NCBI GenBank assembly: GCA_030272155.1
Contig: CP126203.1
Span: 806,001-870,000, forward strand
DNA: 64,000 bases
Reading direction: 5' to 3'
From: Tetradesmus obliquus
Lineage: Eukaryota; Chlorophyta; Chlorophyceae; Sphaeropleales; Scenedesmaceae
The notes below the pieces were generated by a model. The model was not told the DNA's origin. It saw only the letters and a list, made by a program, of their open reading frames with translations, and did not search any database. Below are positions 20,601 through 32,581 of the stretch, in pieces. Made by a program: the position numbers and the translations under genes. Each line of letters opens with the position of its first letter. Within the stretch, counting starts at the first letter, position 1.

Positions 20601-23316
20601 CGCATTCTGGCGCAAAAGCAGCGGCAGCAGCATGCGGTGCACAGCGTAAGAAAAATGAAAAGGCAGGTCGAGAGCTCGTGCTGCGCCTTGAGCTGCTTCT
20701 GCTGCAGGCGCGCGTTCAGCCGCGACGGCAGCAGCAGCAGCAGCGGCAGCAGCATGGGGTGCACAACGTCAAGACATGAAACTTTGACGTGTGAGGAGCT
20801 ATTTTGAAAATGCGGGCAGCTGCCCTGTCACACACCTGCTGGGCATACATGTACTTCTGCCCAACAGGCAAAGCAAGCAGCAAAGACAGCAGCAAACAGG
20901 CCGCAAAAGGTGACTGTACACAGCCGCTCACCCCGGTCTGCGTCTTGCTGGCCTGCTCATGACTCAACACAGCACAGTAAAATCACTTTGTCACATTAAA
21001 TAATATCATACAGTGTTACAGCTCGTGACTCACCCCGGTTTGCGTCTTGCTGGCCTTGCTCATGACCTGCTGCGCCTGCAGCACGGCTGCCTGCTGCTGC
21101 GCCATCAGCAGCTGCTGCTGCAGCAGCATCTGCTGCCGCATCACCAGTTGCGCTGCAGGCGGGAGCAGACACAAAGGCATGAAGGGCACAGCGTAAGGAA
21201 CCACAGCAAGAATATGCTTAGCCTTGATGAGAGTGCAGCTTGGAATACGACAGGCACAGCAACAAGCATGAGACATCCACGCGTGCGTGCTATGACCTTG
21301 GCCATCAACATAGGCGCGCCATGACACGTCATACTAGAAAAACATCTGCGCAAAGTCACACAGCATGGCGCTCGATGCTTACAATTGCGTTGAGAGGCGG
21401 TGTTCTCCAGGATGTACCCCAGAGTGGACTGTTGTTGCTGCACAGCGACTACAGCCCACTTTTGGGTACACGCTGGAGAAGACCGCCGCTCAACACAATT
21501 GAATACCAGTACAATAGATACAAATGCGAGACAGCTGCTTTACCTGCAGGCAAGCCCACGCCACTGCCAGCGCGTCACAGCAAAGTAACACACGTTCAAA
21601 CGATACATAACATAATGTGACAGCTGCCTCACGCGTGGCCGGGGCCATGCCACTCATCTCAACAAGTAGCACGCATTGACGCTACATGACGCTACACAAG
21701 CTGTGTCACAGCTGCCCAACCTGTTGCAGGATCCATGCCAGCAAGTGCTGGGTTCCCGCCTGGGGGTGCGGGGTAGCCCGAAGGTGGGGCAGCAGCAGCG
21801 GCGGCTGCTGCGCTGCGCTTGCGGCGCTCCTCCCTGCAAGAGCAAGCCAACACAACTGGCTGTTACACATCAGCTTGCAGCTGCATTCACGTGCGGCACT
21901 GCAGGTAGCAGCACATGTCACAGCGACAGCAGTATCGACCGCAACTCTGACAGTGCGCATAACAGACAAATAAAACACGAGGCATGTCGCTGTTGTCGCC
22001 GTTTTCGAAGCAGCTGCACCTGCTGGAGCGGTGGCTGCAACACATCATACCACATATTATGGAAGCCACGTAACATAGCATGACACACACAATAACACAC
22101 CCCTGTCGCTGTCGTCGCCGTCCTCAAAGCAGCTGCGCCTGCTGGAGCGGTGGCAGCCACACTCCTCACAACATCATGCCACATGTTATATCAGTCACAT
22201 AACATATAACATAACATAAATCACACACCTGTCGCTGTCGTCACCGTCCTCGAAGCGGCTGCGCCTGCTGGAGCGGTGGCTCTTCTTGTCGTAGGGGCTC
22301 CTGCTCCTGCTGCGGCTCCTGCGCCTGTCGCGGCTGCGGCTGCGGGACCTGCCGCAAAGGCGAGATGGATAAAAAGGAGAGAAGGCGGCGCAGCGGCATG
22401 CGTTAGATGATTATGAGGCTTGAGCAGCAGCAACTGCATGCACCAACAGCATGCAGCGTAACTAACGTACAGCCCTTTACCAGCAGCCGTGCAGTGAAGG
22501 GACGCAGCTATGACCCAAGGCATGATCTGCGTGCATCTTGGTGCCATCTGGGCAGCATATATGTATGCTTGCATGCATGCGGCTATGGTTGCTGCAGCAG
22601 TCACCTGCGGCGCCTGTCCCTGCTCCTGCTGCGGCTGCGCGCGCGGAAGTCCTTATCTCCCTCCCTGTCCCTGCGGCGCTCCCTGCTCCTGCAAGTGCAA
22701 CAGCAGAACAGGGGCATAGCGCAGTGTTTAGCACAGCAGGAGAGATCAGAAAGTATACAGCTGCTGGATTAGGGGGTGCTGCTGAATGCTCTCATTGTTG
22801 GCACTCACTGCAGGATCAAAGGCCTGCATGAGCATCCATGCACAAGATTGCTGCACATGAACGTTGCTGAGTATAGCACCCGTAAACATGAAAGAAGAAG
22901 CACTGCCACAATGCCTCGGGATGCTGCTGGCTACTGCTGCTGCTCTCGCACGCCCGTACCTGCTGCGCTCCCTGCTGCGCTCCCTCTCCTTGGCGCGCTC
23001 GGGGCTCTTCTCCATGTGCTTCTCCTCCGCCTTTTCCTCTACTGCCTTTTCTTCCTCCTTCTCTGCTGCAGGCTCAGCTGCAGGCTCGGCAGCGGGCTGC
23101 TCCTTCTCCTGCTCAGCAGCAGCGGGCTGCTCAGCTGGGGCCTCTGCAGCATGCAAACAGCGAAGATCAAATGGGTGTTTTACTATTCCTTTACAGCGAA
23201 CGCGATCGAAGAGTCGAGGCAGTGACCAGGCAGGAAAGAGGCTGCCACGCACCAGCTGCGGTCTCTGCCACCTGTGGCGCCTCTGCAGCCTCCACGGGCT
23301 GCTCTGTATCAGTCAT
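17625..23316 (-). CDS. U2AF65-like splicing factor (RS domain, one RRM, C-terminal UHM)
   Basis: Exons (complement): 23316-23253, 23143-22960, 22688-22605, 22348-22229, 21833-21721, 21152-21034, 20606-20445, 20235-20095, 19666-19436, 18234-18118, 17768-17625; 492 aa with consistent phases. Residues 20-60 are Glu/Ala-rich, and 60-150 are an RS domain with many SR and RR pairs. A Gln/Leu-rich helix (190-228) precedes an RRM (about 242-329) with RNP2-like ELFVGNL and RNP1-like GRFAFVEF. A Gly/Pro/Ala linker leads to a third-RRM-type U2AF homology motif (about 382-492) with its RMF signature at 466-468 and DEEYKEV helix. The family binds the polypyrimidine tract and contacts SF1 and U2AF35 at the 3' splice site in the nucleus. 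The second canonical RNA-binding RRM is absent: only about 430 bases separate the exons where it should lie, and no RRM is encoded there. Confidence 0.85.
17855..18045 (-). repeat. Copies of U2AF-like exon 10 3' end
   Basis: The segment encoding PPPGQAA.LMGTEHYGK plus donor (true exon ends at 18118) recurs at 17990-18045 and, shorter, 17857-17890. Confidence 0.8.
19720..19895 (-). repeat. Copies of U2AF-like exon 9 5' end
   Basis: The start of exon 9 (MMGGGLPGMGMPGQ, with upstream intron ...tttgaccgcc) recurs twice upstream, at about 19727-19785 and 19810-19895. Confidence 0.75.
20660..22170 (-). repeat. Copies of U2AF-like exon 7, 6, 5 and 4 edges
   Basis: Exon 7 start at 20665-20722, exon 6 end at 20930-20965, exon 5 end at 21617-21655, and exon 4 end (RSSRR.RFEDGDDSDR) at 21985-22045 and 22103-22165. 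Each is in the intron adjoining the true exon and keeps the junction. Confidence 0.75.
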
Positions 23317-24326
23317 GAGATGCTGCACGCTTGATCAAGCGCTTGCCTGCTGCTTAAGCTGGTGTTGCACTCTGCCGAATTCACAGGGGACCTCACGTTG
23401 GACCCTTTGCGTCTGTAGAAAAGTGGTGACATAACAGTCATCGTACGCGCTGCTTAAACGAGGCTGTGAAACACCAGAGGGTACGCAGTTCCACCCTGAA
23501 CCCGCCAGTGTCAGACTCATCACTTGGGTTGTGCAGTGAGAAAGCAGCCACATCTGGCAGCCATACAACAGTAATCCTTTTCATTTTCCACTTCGTCTCA
23601 CCAGCTCTGGGCTGCCATGTGCGCCTGTTGCTGCCAAAACAGCTGCCTTGCTCCAATTTGAAATCCTGGCCACCTTGAGATGCTACAGGCCTGTAACAGG
23701 ACCATTTCATACATGCAAGTACCGCATGGCTGTTCAACAAAACAAAAAAACACCTTACATCCTCGCACAACACACATGGAGGTGCCACTAGCACCCGTGC
23801 CAGTGCTTGCTGACACTTCCAGCCGCACGCCGTCCAACACCCAAGAACACCATGTACATGCATTGAGCAGCAGCACAACCTGTTCAAAAACTGCAGTCTG
23901 CCTTCATGCACCAATTCGAGGACAACAAGGCACATCATGATCAACAAAGCACGCGATCGAAGAACTGAGTGTCAGAGGATCAGGAGCAACCACCTCTGAA
24001 GGTCAACATGAGTTCCATTCAAATGGCAACCTGACAAATTAATCAAAGCAGCGCTTCTCGACGCTGACATGTCACACGCTGTCATATGTTATCAACTACA
24101 AACCAACCACGTTGTAAGGACATTCACCAGCTATGTATATACAACTGCCAGCTATATGACACTGCCCCTGCCAGCCCACACAGCGCCCTGTGATGCACTC
24201 AACTGCCCCCACCATTGACCCTGCACCTAGCGCTGCTGCTGCGCCTACCTCAGGCGCCTGCTGCCGTCCTCGCCGCAGCCCCTCCGCTGCAGCAGCTGCC
24301 TGCCATACGGACAATGGCCGCCGCCT

Positions 24327-24364
<38 letters not shown>

Positions 24365-24453
24365 TTCTTGCCGCAGTGACTCTGCAGCAGCTGCCCGAGA
24401 TACGACCAGCGGCCGCAGCCTGCTGCTGCTGCTGCAAGTGGGAAGCAGCCTCG
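23317..24453. other. Intergenic region, no gene seen
   Basis: Upstream of the U2AF-like gene and downstream of the SWIM-RING gene. The longest open frame (minus 23947-23438) has no recognisable motif. CTG repeats at 24330-24362 are the last notable sequence before the neighbouring gene. Confidence 0.45.
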
Positions 24454-25962
24454 TCAGCGTCGTCGCCCATAGCCGCCGCCCCACGCCCGCGCAGCACCAG
24501 CCCTGCAGCAGGAGCAGTGCACAGCCAAGTTTCGTTAACCATCGATCCTAGTGGGATGCAACATTTTGACGCCCACGTCGGTCCACTACTTACATGTACA
24601 GTGCAACTTCTCTGTCAAAAGCTGATGCTGTGTGTACTGTGTGTCTGTGCAGTGGCATTGCGTGCAAGCCTGTCCTGTACGGCTGCAGATGCTGCAACCG
24701 CTGCAGTCCTGCAAGCTATTCTGCAAAGGCTGCATTGCAAAGGCTGCATTGCGATTCTGATACGACTCCACTGACGACCAGGCTGCCGAGATTCAAACTG
24801 CTGCAAAGCGAAGAGTATACTATGTTCACAGCATCAGCCATAGGTCGTTCTAGAGTCTGTATTCACGCTACAGTGTACCCTCTGCGCCCTGAACCCTGGA
24901 AACACAGCCCCACCTGCTGCCGCCGTAGCCCTGGTGGAAGGAGATCCAGTGCGCATTCTCGCCATACAGCTGCTCCAGGTTGGAGCCGCCCTGCAGTAGC
25001 AGCAGCAGCATAGGCGCAGCAATCAGACAAACCAGCTTGCAGGCACATGCTACCTGGGCTGCCGAATGTCTGCAGCGCTGCAGTGTCCGTACAGCTGCTC
25101 CAGGTTGGAGCCACCTTGCGTGAGAGATAGATAGCAACAGCGGCAGCTTGGTGAAAACCTTCTCTTACATGCTTTGATCCAAGCGTCCAGCTTGCAGTCA
25201 CCTTGTACCTAAAACGCTGTGAAACAAAGCGCCACGGTTTTGCAGCAGTCACGTCACCACAGCAGCACACAAAACACACAGCAGATCCAGCTGTGCGTTG
25301 CATAGCCAGCTGCGACGCAATGACATGGCCAGCATCATGACAGCTGCTGTGGCGTGGCTGTTGCTGACAGAGAGATCACAGTCAGTTGCATGCAAGCAGG
25401 CTATTGACACAGCCAACTAGGTTGGTGTAAACACGTCGGCGTTGAGGAACGCTCGGGTGTTGTGCCCACCTGGTGTGCTGCGCTCTGTGAGGCCAGGTTG
25501 AGGTAGCCGCCGGGGGAAGTGGCAGCACCTGCAGCAGCAGCAGCAGCAGCAGCAACAGCAGAAGCAGCAGCAACAGCAACAGCAGGAGCAGCAGCAGCAG
25601 CAGCAGCAAAAGCACAGCAGCAAGACAAAATGTGAGGGGAGTGGCCAGGTTGACACCAGCCAAATCAGCCATGACAGCACACCTGCCGCAGCACTCCCCG
25701 CGCTGTCGTGCCAGGGCGCCCTGCACAGCACGCGCACGAAACCTTCGTTCCAATGCAGGGCTGTGCTGCTTGTAACACCATACCAGTCCTGATCACACAC
25801 CTGCCGCAGCGCCAGCGCCGCTGTCGTGCCACGGCGCCCTGCACAGCACGCACGTGACGCCCTCTGCATTGCGGCGCTTGGTGTCTGCCCACTTTGCCCA
25901 GCAGCCCTTGTGGATGTTATTGCCGCAGGTTTCGCACCACACCAGCGGCTCGCCACCCTCCT

Positions 25963-26000
<38 letters not shown>

Positions 26001-27399
26001 CACAGCAGGAGGCACGCAGCAGTCAGTAAGCTGCTGATCAAATAGGCGCTGCTGCTGTCTCACAGCAAATGCGACCCTCACGCGATGCAGATTGTCGCTG
26101 AGTTGACCAGGAATCATCGCAACAGCAACAACTCTGTGTCAAAGCGACATTGCAGATCAAATGGGCCAACTCAATTCTGCTCGATCGCCATCTCACTTTG
26201 AGCTCCTCGTAGCAGATGGGGCACTCAGCACCATCCACTGGCTTGCGCCTGCCGTCAGCTGCTGCCGCTGCTGCCGGCTGCTCGTCACCCTCGCCGGCTG
26301 CTGCTGCGTAGGCCTGGCGCACCTGCAGGCAAAGGCAGCAGCAACACACTCAATACCACGGGTGGGCGGGTGACCTTGTGCATTGCATTGATGTCTGCTA
26401 GACGATTGCCCCTGGATCCACAGTAAGGCTGGCATGGCAACCACTCTGCAGGCATCTTGTGATGCGTTGCAGGGATGGCCACACGGCCGACAACCGTGTT
26501 GAAGTGCGTGCCACTCCCCAAAAAGTCGCTGGCTTGTGCTGCTGCTGCTGCTGCTGCTGCTGCTGGCTGTCTCACCCGCTGGTCAGCCAGCACACCAGCC
26601 AGGTGGTCTGAGCTCTGAGAGTGAGCACCAGACAGCACCTCCTCCACCTGCAGCAGCAGCAGCAGCACCACAAACGCAGCATACCATTGGCTAAGCCTAA
26701 GTTTGTTGTGTCGCAAGTGAGCACGCGCCAGAACCTTCTTAGGAACTCGCAGCATGGCTAAGGTTTGGGGTTTGTTTTCGTTTCGCACCTCTATTGTGAG
26801 CAGCGCGCGCTGCCCACAGAAGTGTGTTGTTTGTGGCCAGCTTGAGAATAACAATGCATGCCTGACTACAGCATACAGTTTGACCTGTTCAACTGGGCCG
26901 CACCTCTTTTGTGAGCAGCGCGCGCTGCCACACCAGCGGATTGTTTTGTGGCCAGCTTGAACACAACAGTACATGCCTGACTACAGTACACAGTAGTTTG
27001 ACCTGGTCAACTGCGCCGCACCTCTTTTGTGAGCAGCGCGCGCTGCCACACCAGCGGGTTGTTTGTGGCCAGCTTGAGCACGCGCAGCATCACAAACAGG
27101 ATGTGCTTGCACAGGTTGCCCTTGGCGTGGTCGGGGCAGCTGCAGTGCGGCTGGCGGCTGATGGTCACGTCGTACACTGCAGAGTGTGAAAAATTAGACG
27201 AGAGTGCGTAAAAAGCAATAGTACTTTCAGGGGACATATGACAGGAGCTGTGACTAGCAGGCATGCATGCACACACATGCACAAAGTGCAGCATGCCACT
27301 GCAGTGCTGCTGCTGTGCATATTAGCCGCACCACATCAAGCTGCTGTCAACTGCTGGCACATACAGCACGTGCACACTACCGTTTTATTGTCACAGTTG

Positions 27400-27433
<34 letters not shown>

Positions 27434-28393
27434 AATCAATGCTACCGCCGCCGCCGCCGCCGCTGCTGCTGCTGCTATCAGTGCTGCTGCTACCCGCCGC
27501 CGCCGCTGCTGCTGTGCACCGTTGCTGGTGGCCCCCAGCACCGCAAACTGCTGCGCCCTGCCGCCCTGCGCTCCTGCAGGCCTGAGCACCTTGGTGTTGA
27601 TCAGGAACATGCGGTGCGCTGAGCCTGCAGATTTATAGGCCAAGCAGTTGACAGCGAATAGATCACCATACTATGAGAAAATTTAGTTACATGTGGGTCC
27701 TGGCACATTGAAACACAATTCCACTACAGCGGGGTACAAGAGCGTGCTGCTGCACCCATGCATGCGCAGCTGCCAGTTGGGCGTGCTGCTTGTGGTCCTC
27801 CATGCGCAGCATTGCCACTGCTTTCTGTCTTGCACCAGCGCAAACACTGTCAAACAACTGGGTGAGATGAAGGTGTCATGTGACGTCGTGATGTGTATAC
27901 CTGGCAGTGCACGCTGGATGCGTTCGTATATCTTCTGGCTGGGCGCCTGTGCATAGCGCACTGTCCTGCCATACTCATCCGTGCGCTTCTCTTCAGGCTC
28001 CTTCTTCTGCCTCTTGGGCTTTGGCTGCTTCGGCTCCTTGTCCTGCGTCTTCTGCTGCTTCTGTTTGCGTTTCTTTGGCTGCTGCTGCTCCTCATCTTCA
28101 AAGTTGTAGTCCAGCAGGCACTCTGCTGCTGGTTGCTGCTGTGCTTGCTGCCGCTGCTTTGGCTTCCTCGCCTGTAGACGGTGCAGCAGTGCAGCATGTG
28201 CAGCTTAAAGTAAATTAAGCGGCCTGCTTAAAACATGGGAGCTGTAATGTTCGATGCCACGTACCTTTTTGGGGGTGGGAGTGTAGGCCTCATCATCACT
28301 GATATCAATCACAATGGGGTTGGCAGCCGCCCTCCTTGGCTTCCTGACTCGCGCAGGAGCTGGCTCATCGTCGATGACGATCACGTCTGACAT
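24454..28393 (-). CDS. SWIM and RING zinc-finger protein with N-terminal SUMO-interaction-like motifs, putative E3 ubiquitin ligase
   Basis: Exons (complement): 28393-28265, 28171-27901, 27624-27520, 27176-27022, 26647-26576, 26322-26197, 25960-25801, 25528-25470, 24990-24914, 24502-24454; 400 aa. Residues 3-9 (VIVIDDE) and 26-35 (PIVIDISDDE) look like tandem SUMO-interaction motifs. A long Lys/Gln-rich basic stretch follows to about residue 105. The SWIM finger is C180-x-C182...C191-x-H193, followed by ILFVMLRVLKL. The RING uses C278, C281, C295, C298, H303, C306, C323, C326. The tail has GGYLNLA and LEQLYG...HWI as in plant SWIM-RING proteins, and ends Gly/Arg-rich. The RING predicts E2 binding and ubiquitin transfer; substrate is unknown. 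It is transcribed away from RAB23 across about 400 bases. Confidence 0.85.
25080..26960 (-). repeat. Copies of SWIM-RING gene exon edges
   Basis: Exon 9 start at 25083-25117, exon 7 end (CR.PWHD) at 25680-25745, and exon 4 end (WQRALLTKE, donor) at 26790-26850 and 26893-26960. All lie in the adjoining introns. Confidence 0.8.
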
Positions 28394-28802
28394 GCTGTGG
28401 GCAGTGCTGTGCGATCAGAAAGCTGTTGTTGTTCCTGGTTTCGGGTGAACAGTAACTGGACGAAAGGGTCTCGACAACGCAAAAGTTCTGTGAAAAACCA
28501 AACAATCATGATGCAGCAGCGCACTGCTTCACAGGCGCGTGCACACCAGACCAGGGCTTTAGGGTTGTGTCATGCTTGCCAGCTCAAACTGCAGCCAAGC
28601 TGTTTTAGGGACCTGCGAAGTTTCTGCGTCACACTTTGCTGACTTGCCTTTCTCTTACATGAAAGCTGTTGCCGCGTCAGCTTTTACCAAAGCTGTACAT
28701 TCCAGTTTCAGCTGTTGAGGCCTGACCATCACTCTGCAGCCTGAGTACTGCATCATTATCTCGAGACAGGAACAGCACAGCGATTTAGAACTCGAACATA
28801 AC
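28394..28802. promoter_or_regulatory. Shared intergenic region between SWIM-RING gene and RAB23
   Basis: The two start codons face away from each other, 409 bases apart, so both promoters must lie here or in untranslated exons. No specific box is clear. Confidence 0.5.
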
Positions 28803-31443
28803 ATGGAAGACTTTGAGGTCCGTGCATCTAAAGCATTACAGGCTGAGCCTAGCTGCTGCGGGGACGCAGGTACATGGTTGACTGCTGTTCTCTGACTCTG
28901 CTGCTGACTCGTGCATGATTGTACTGCGTGCACACTCACAGCGGGAGATAAAAGTGGTGGTGGTTGGCAATGGTGGCGTGGGCAAGACTTCAATGATCAA
29001 GAGATGTTGCAAGTGCGTGCTCAAACAGACACAACGCTAGTCATAACTGCAGTTGAGGCTTTGCCAGCTTGCAATCAGCAGCAGAGCAGCACAAGGGATG
29101 GTGCCAGCACGCTGTCAGCATGCACTGAGCACATAGTCGGTCAACTAGGAGGCAACCTGGCAGTTGTTGCACCATGCAGGCTGCCGCAACCATGCAACAT
29201 AGCAGTTGATGCTTGAACATCTGCCCTGCCATGCAGCAGGGCATCCTCTGCAGCACAAGCCTCTGCACAGCATGCCATGTGCCACAATCAGCAGCTGCAA
29301 AATGATATCCCGTTCTTGCAGGGGCGTATTTACAGATGACTACAAGAAGACCATAGGCGTGGACTTTCTGGAGAAGCAGCTGTATGTGCCATCCATTGGC
29401 CAGGATGTGCAGCTGTACCTGTGGGACACTGCAGGACAGGAGGAGTTTGACTCCATCACAAAAACATACTACAGAGGTGAGCAATAGAAACTACCAATAT
29501 GAGATTTTGCAGAACATGCAGCTACATGCTGAGGGTGGAAGTGGTGTGCATGGCTACTTCAAGTGGCCTGCAGGTCTTGCTGAATCAGCTGCCAGCATGC
29601 ATGTGCGCTCCGGCTTGCTGCTTCCTCCTGCATCCTTGTCGAAGCAGCACAGCAGCTGGCGTTCGCTCCAATCTCAAAGTTGTCGGTGACAGATTGTAGT
29701 GCAGCTGCCGTCCTGCAAGTGCTTCAAGAAGCATTGACATTGCTCCGGGCGCAGCGCTGCCTGCAGCTGGCAGCAGCCAACCAACCAGCATGTACATCAC
29801 ACCAAGAGTACAGCCAGCACAGCCCTCACCCAAGTATAGATTTCTAGCTGTGCCACAAGCATGCACCACACCCGCTTGGCAATACTATGTGCAGGCGCTG
29901 GCGCTGCTGTGCTGGCGTTCTCCACCACGGACCGTGCCAGCTTTGACGCGCTGCCCAGCTGGCGCTCCAAGGTGCTGGAGCAGTGCCCGGGCATTGCCAT
30001 GGCGCTGGTGCAGAACAAGGTGGACCTCATCGAGCAGGTGGGCAGCTCATACAATGAGATTGTGGTCGCAGCATGCTACCCAGCAATAGCGTATTTGCAG
30101 AGGAGAGGGAGTTGAGCCCACAGCATCGCCAAGGGGCTGGTGCAGAACAAGGTGGACCTGATCGAGCAGGTGAGCCTGAGGCTGTGCCTGCAAGCACGCC
30201 CAAGCAGCTGGAACGTCGTTTATGCGTACATGCAGCTGCTTGGCATTAGCGTTGCTGCGCAGCAAGTGTGTGTGTGTGGAGGGGGGGTGGGGGTGGGTGG
30301 GTGGGTGGGTGGGGGTGGGGGTGGGGGTGGGGGTGGGGGTGGGTGTGGGTGTGGGTGGGTGTGTTTACTGGTTGAAGCAGTTAGCTGGACATGGAGCAAT
30401 GGGTCCGCAGCTGATGCTGGCAGTGCTGGCCAACTCATTACAGCATGCTGCTGAGCCTGGTGGTGAAGCTGTTGTTACTGCTGCTGCCTGCTGTTGATGT
30501 GCTTGCCAGGCTGTGGTGTCAAGTGAGGAGGCGGAGGCAATGGCTCGCAGGCTGGGGCTCAAGTTCTACAGGACATGCGTGAAGCAGGACCTGAACGTGA
30601 CTGAGGGTGAGTTGGGTCGCTGTGCGTCATGTCAGCAGCAGGGACCAACAAGACAATCCTGATCACCCATGGCATGCAGCAGAACTGTATTGACAGTGCA
30701 ATATGCACGCCAGCCATGCTGCAGCATAGCACGTTCAACATACCACATGAAGTTATAGGGCATGCGGCATGAGCTGGCATTGTTACAAAGCAGCTGCAGC
30801 GTAGTCGCACACTCGACAGCTATGCCTGCGTGATCAGCCCACTTGGAGCGCCAGAAGCCTTCGGGCAGGGGGGCTTCTAATCCAGCATTGCTTGAAGGTG
30901 CGCAGTTGTGCATTTATCATGCCTAAAACTGTCATATCACACACTGCTGCAAAAATGCATGCAACCCTGAGCCTTCCAGGGGAAGTTCACCTGCCTGGCG
31001 TGCAACCCTGTCTTGCACTTGCAGTGTTCACCTACCTGGCTGAGCTGCATGACCGCAAGCTCAACAGCGGCCACCTGCAACAGGGGCAAGCCATGCCTGT
31101 ACTAGAAGCCGGACTAGCAGCAGCAGCTGATAGCATTGAACCAGCGCAGAACAGCAGCCACCATGGTCCAGGCGTTACAGCTACCATCAGCCCACCTGCG
31201 GCAGAGGAGGGGCAGCTACCCGCAGCTCACCAGAAGCAGCAGCAACAGCAGCAGCAGCACAAGGCGGGCGTCACAGCAGGAGAGGCCAGGAGCGGCAGCA
31301 GCAGCGTCGGCGGCTATGGCCGCAAGGCGCTTCCTGCAAGCGTGGAGCTGCACCCGAGTGTGCAGCGAGGCAAGAAGAGTGTGGCGACAAAGATCAAGCG
31401 GAAGCTGGCAAAGGCCTCTTTTACAGAGTGCAGCATCCAATGA
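28803..31443 (+). CDS. RAB23: Rab23-type small GTPase with C-terminal CaaX box
   Basis: Exons: 28803-28817, 28942-29012, 29322-29476, 29895-30037, 30510-30606, 31025-31443; 299 aa. The 15-base first exon (MEDFE, donor GTCCGT) is the least certain. G1 is GNGGVGKTS (14-22), switch I has Thr39 in KKTIGVDFLE, G3 is WDTAGQEE (63-70), and G4 is NKVD (121-124). FSTTDRASF, EEAEAMARRL and the VKQDLNV.EVFTYLAE block are typical of Rab23. The C-terminus is about 60 residues longer than animal Rab23, with a Gln run and basic KKS.ATKIKRKLAK, and ends CSIQ, a CaaX box expected to be farnesylated (animal Rab23 also ends in a CaaX-like motif). Rab23 works in ciliary membrane trafficking. Confidence 0.9.
30118..30172 (+). 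repeat. Copy of RAB23 exon 4 3' end
   Basis: Repeats ALVQNKVDLIEQ and the gtgag donor about 130 bases after the true exon end. Confidence 0.85.
30267..30360 (+). repeat. G-rich GGGTG/GGGGGT minisatellite
   Basis: More than ten runs of three to five G separated by single T in RAB23 intron 4, on the sense strand. Such a tract can fold into G-quadruplexes in DNA or pre-mRNA. Confidence 0.9.
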
Positions 31444-32581
31444 TTGACCAATGCGTCTTTGATTTAGTCAAGTTAGCCACTGATCACTGGAGTGAAGCGA
31501 GCCCTGTCAGGTTTGCCGTGTCTGGGCAGAGTGACCGTCTGCATCATTCTGTGTTTGCAGGATCATGCTGGTAGATACTGTGGGAGTGGGCCTTCCAGCT
31601 GGTGGCCATAGTGGCCACCTATTTAGATATATCCTGGGTCCTGGTACTGCTGGGCCAGTAAAAAGAAAGTGTCACGGTGTGCCTGCCTTGCTTACTAATA
31701 CCCGCACAGTTGGCAGCCCAACCGCAGCACTGAAATACGTGCACGGTATGTTTCTGTGTGACCGATACGGCTGCGCAGATATGCCATTCGTTGTGTATTT
31801 CTACTGGCGCATATGCGGAGCTGGGTATGTCTCTCAGGATGATTGCTGGCTGCATCGGCTGATCTTTGATGCTATGGCAAATGGCGCCAACATATTTCAC
31901 TACTCAGCACATGTCAACTCGTGCCTGGTACGTCAGTGAATAGCAGGATGAGGCCTTGATCTGGCGTGCGTCCTCTCCCTGCTCCAGTGGGTGCAGAGCT
32001 GATGCGGTCGCACCAGCAGTGATTAGCTGGACCGCTTATTTGATGATGAATGATTGTGGTTCAAAGTGAGATTGAGGCAGCGGCATGATAATCAAAGAAG
32101 GTGAGTTTGACCGGCACGGCAACCACACCAGTTGACCCCTCAGGGGCCTGGCAGGCCCTCAGTGAGACAAACGCTGCAGCAGATATGTTTGGCAGAGACC
32201 GTTTCGCGCGACAGAAACACCACCCACACAATAAAGCGCAGTGGTGTAAACCATTGCATGCTGCTCCACGCAGCTTGCTGCCTGTACTGTTGAAGCGTAG
32301 CAGGTGCAGGTGCAGCAGCGATGGCAACCACTGCCATGAAGAAAAGTACAATATATGACACCGCTCCCTATTCAAATAATTTTCCGGCAAATCTCCAAGC
32401 CTCGAGCTCTCTGCGCACATGAAATCATCCCTGCGGTGCAGCGGCCAGGTACCTTGGACGCTGCTTGGACCGACTAAAGGCGTTGCGCCAGTTTTGTATG
32501 AATGATATGCAGCACTCGTACGCGTTATATATTTCAGCCTAATAATCACGCAACGGAAATCAGATTTGGCTCTATGCTTGC
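31444..32581. other. Intergenic region after RAB23
   Basis: An open frame at 31565-31939 (124 aa) follows an acceptor-like tgtttgcag, but shows no family motif. It is more likely 3' untranslated sequence. Nothing else recognised. Confidence 0.4.

Noticed and set aside
21617..21655. Extra U2AF-like exon MSGMAPATRE
   Set aside because: It has no proper acceptor in phase, and it aligns with the 3' end of exon 5, so it is one of the exon-edge copies.
23438..23947. 169-codon minus-strand open frame
   Set aside because: No recognisable family, no splice partners and Cys-rich random composition.
31565..31939. 124-codon plus-strand open frame after RAB23
   Set aside because: No homology-like motif. 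It sits in the expected 3' untranslated region. An upstream acceptor-like site is weak evidence.
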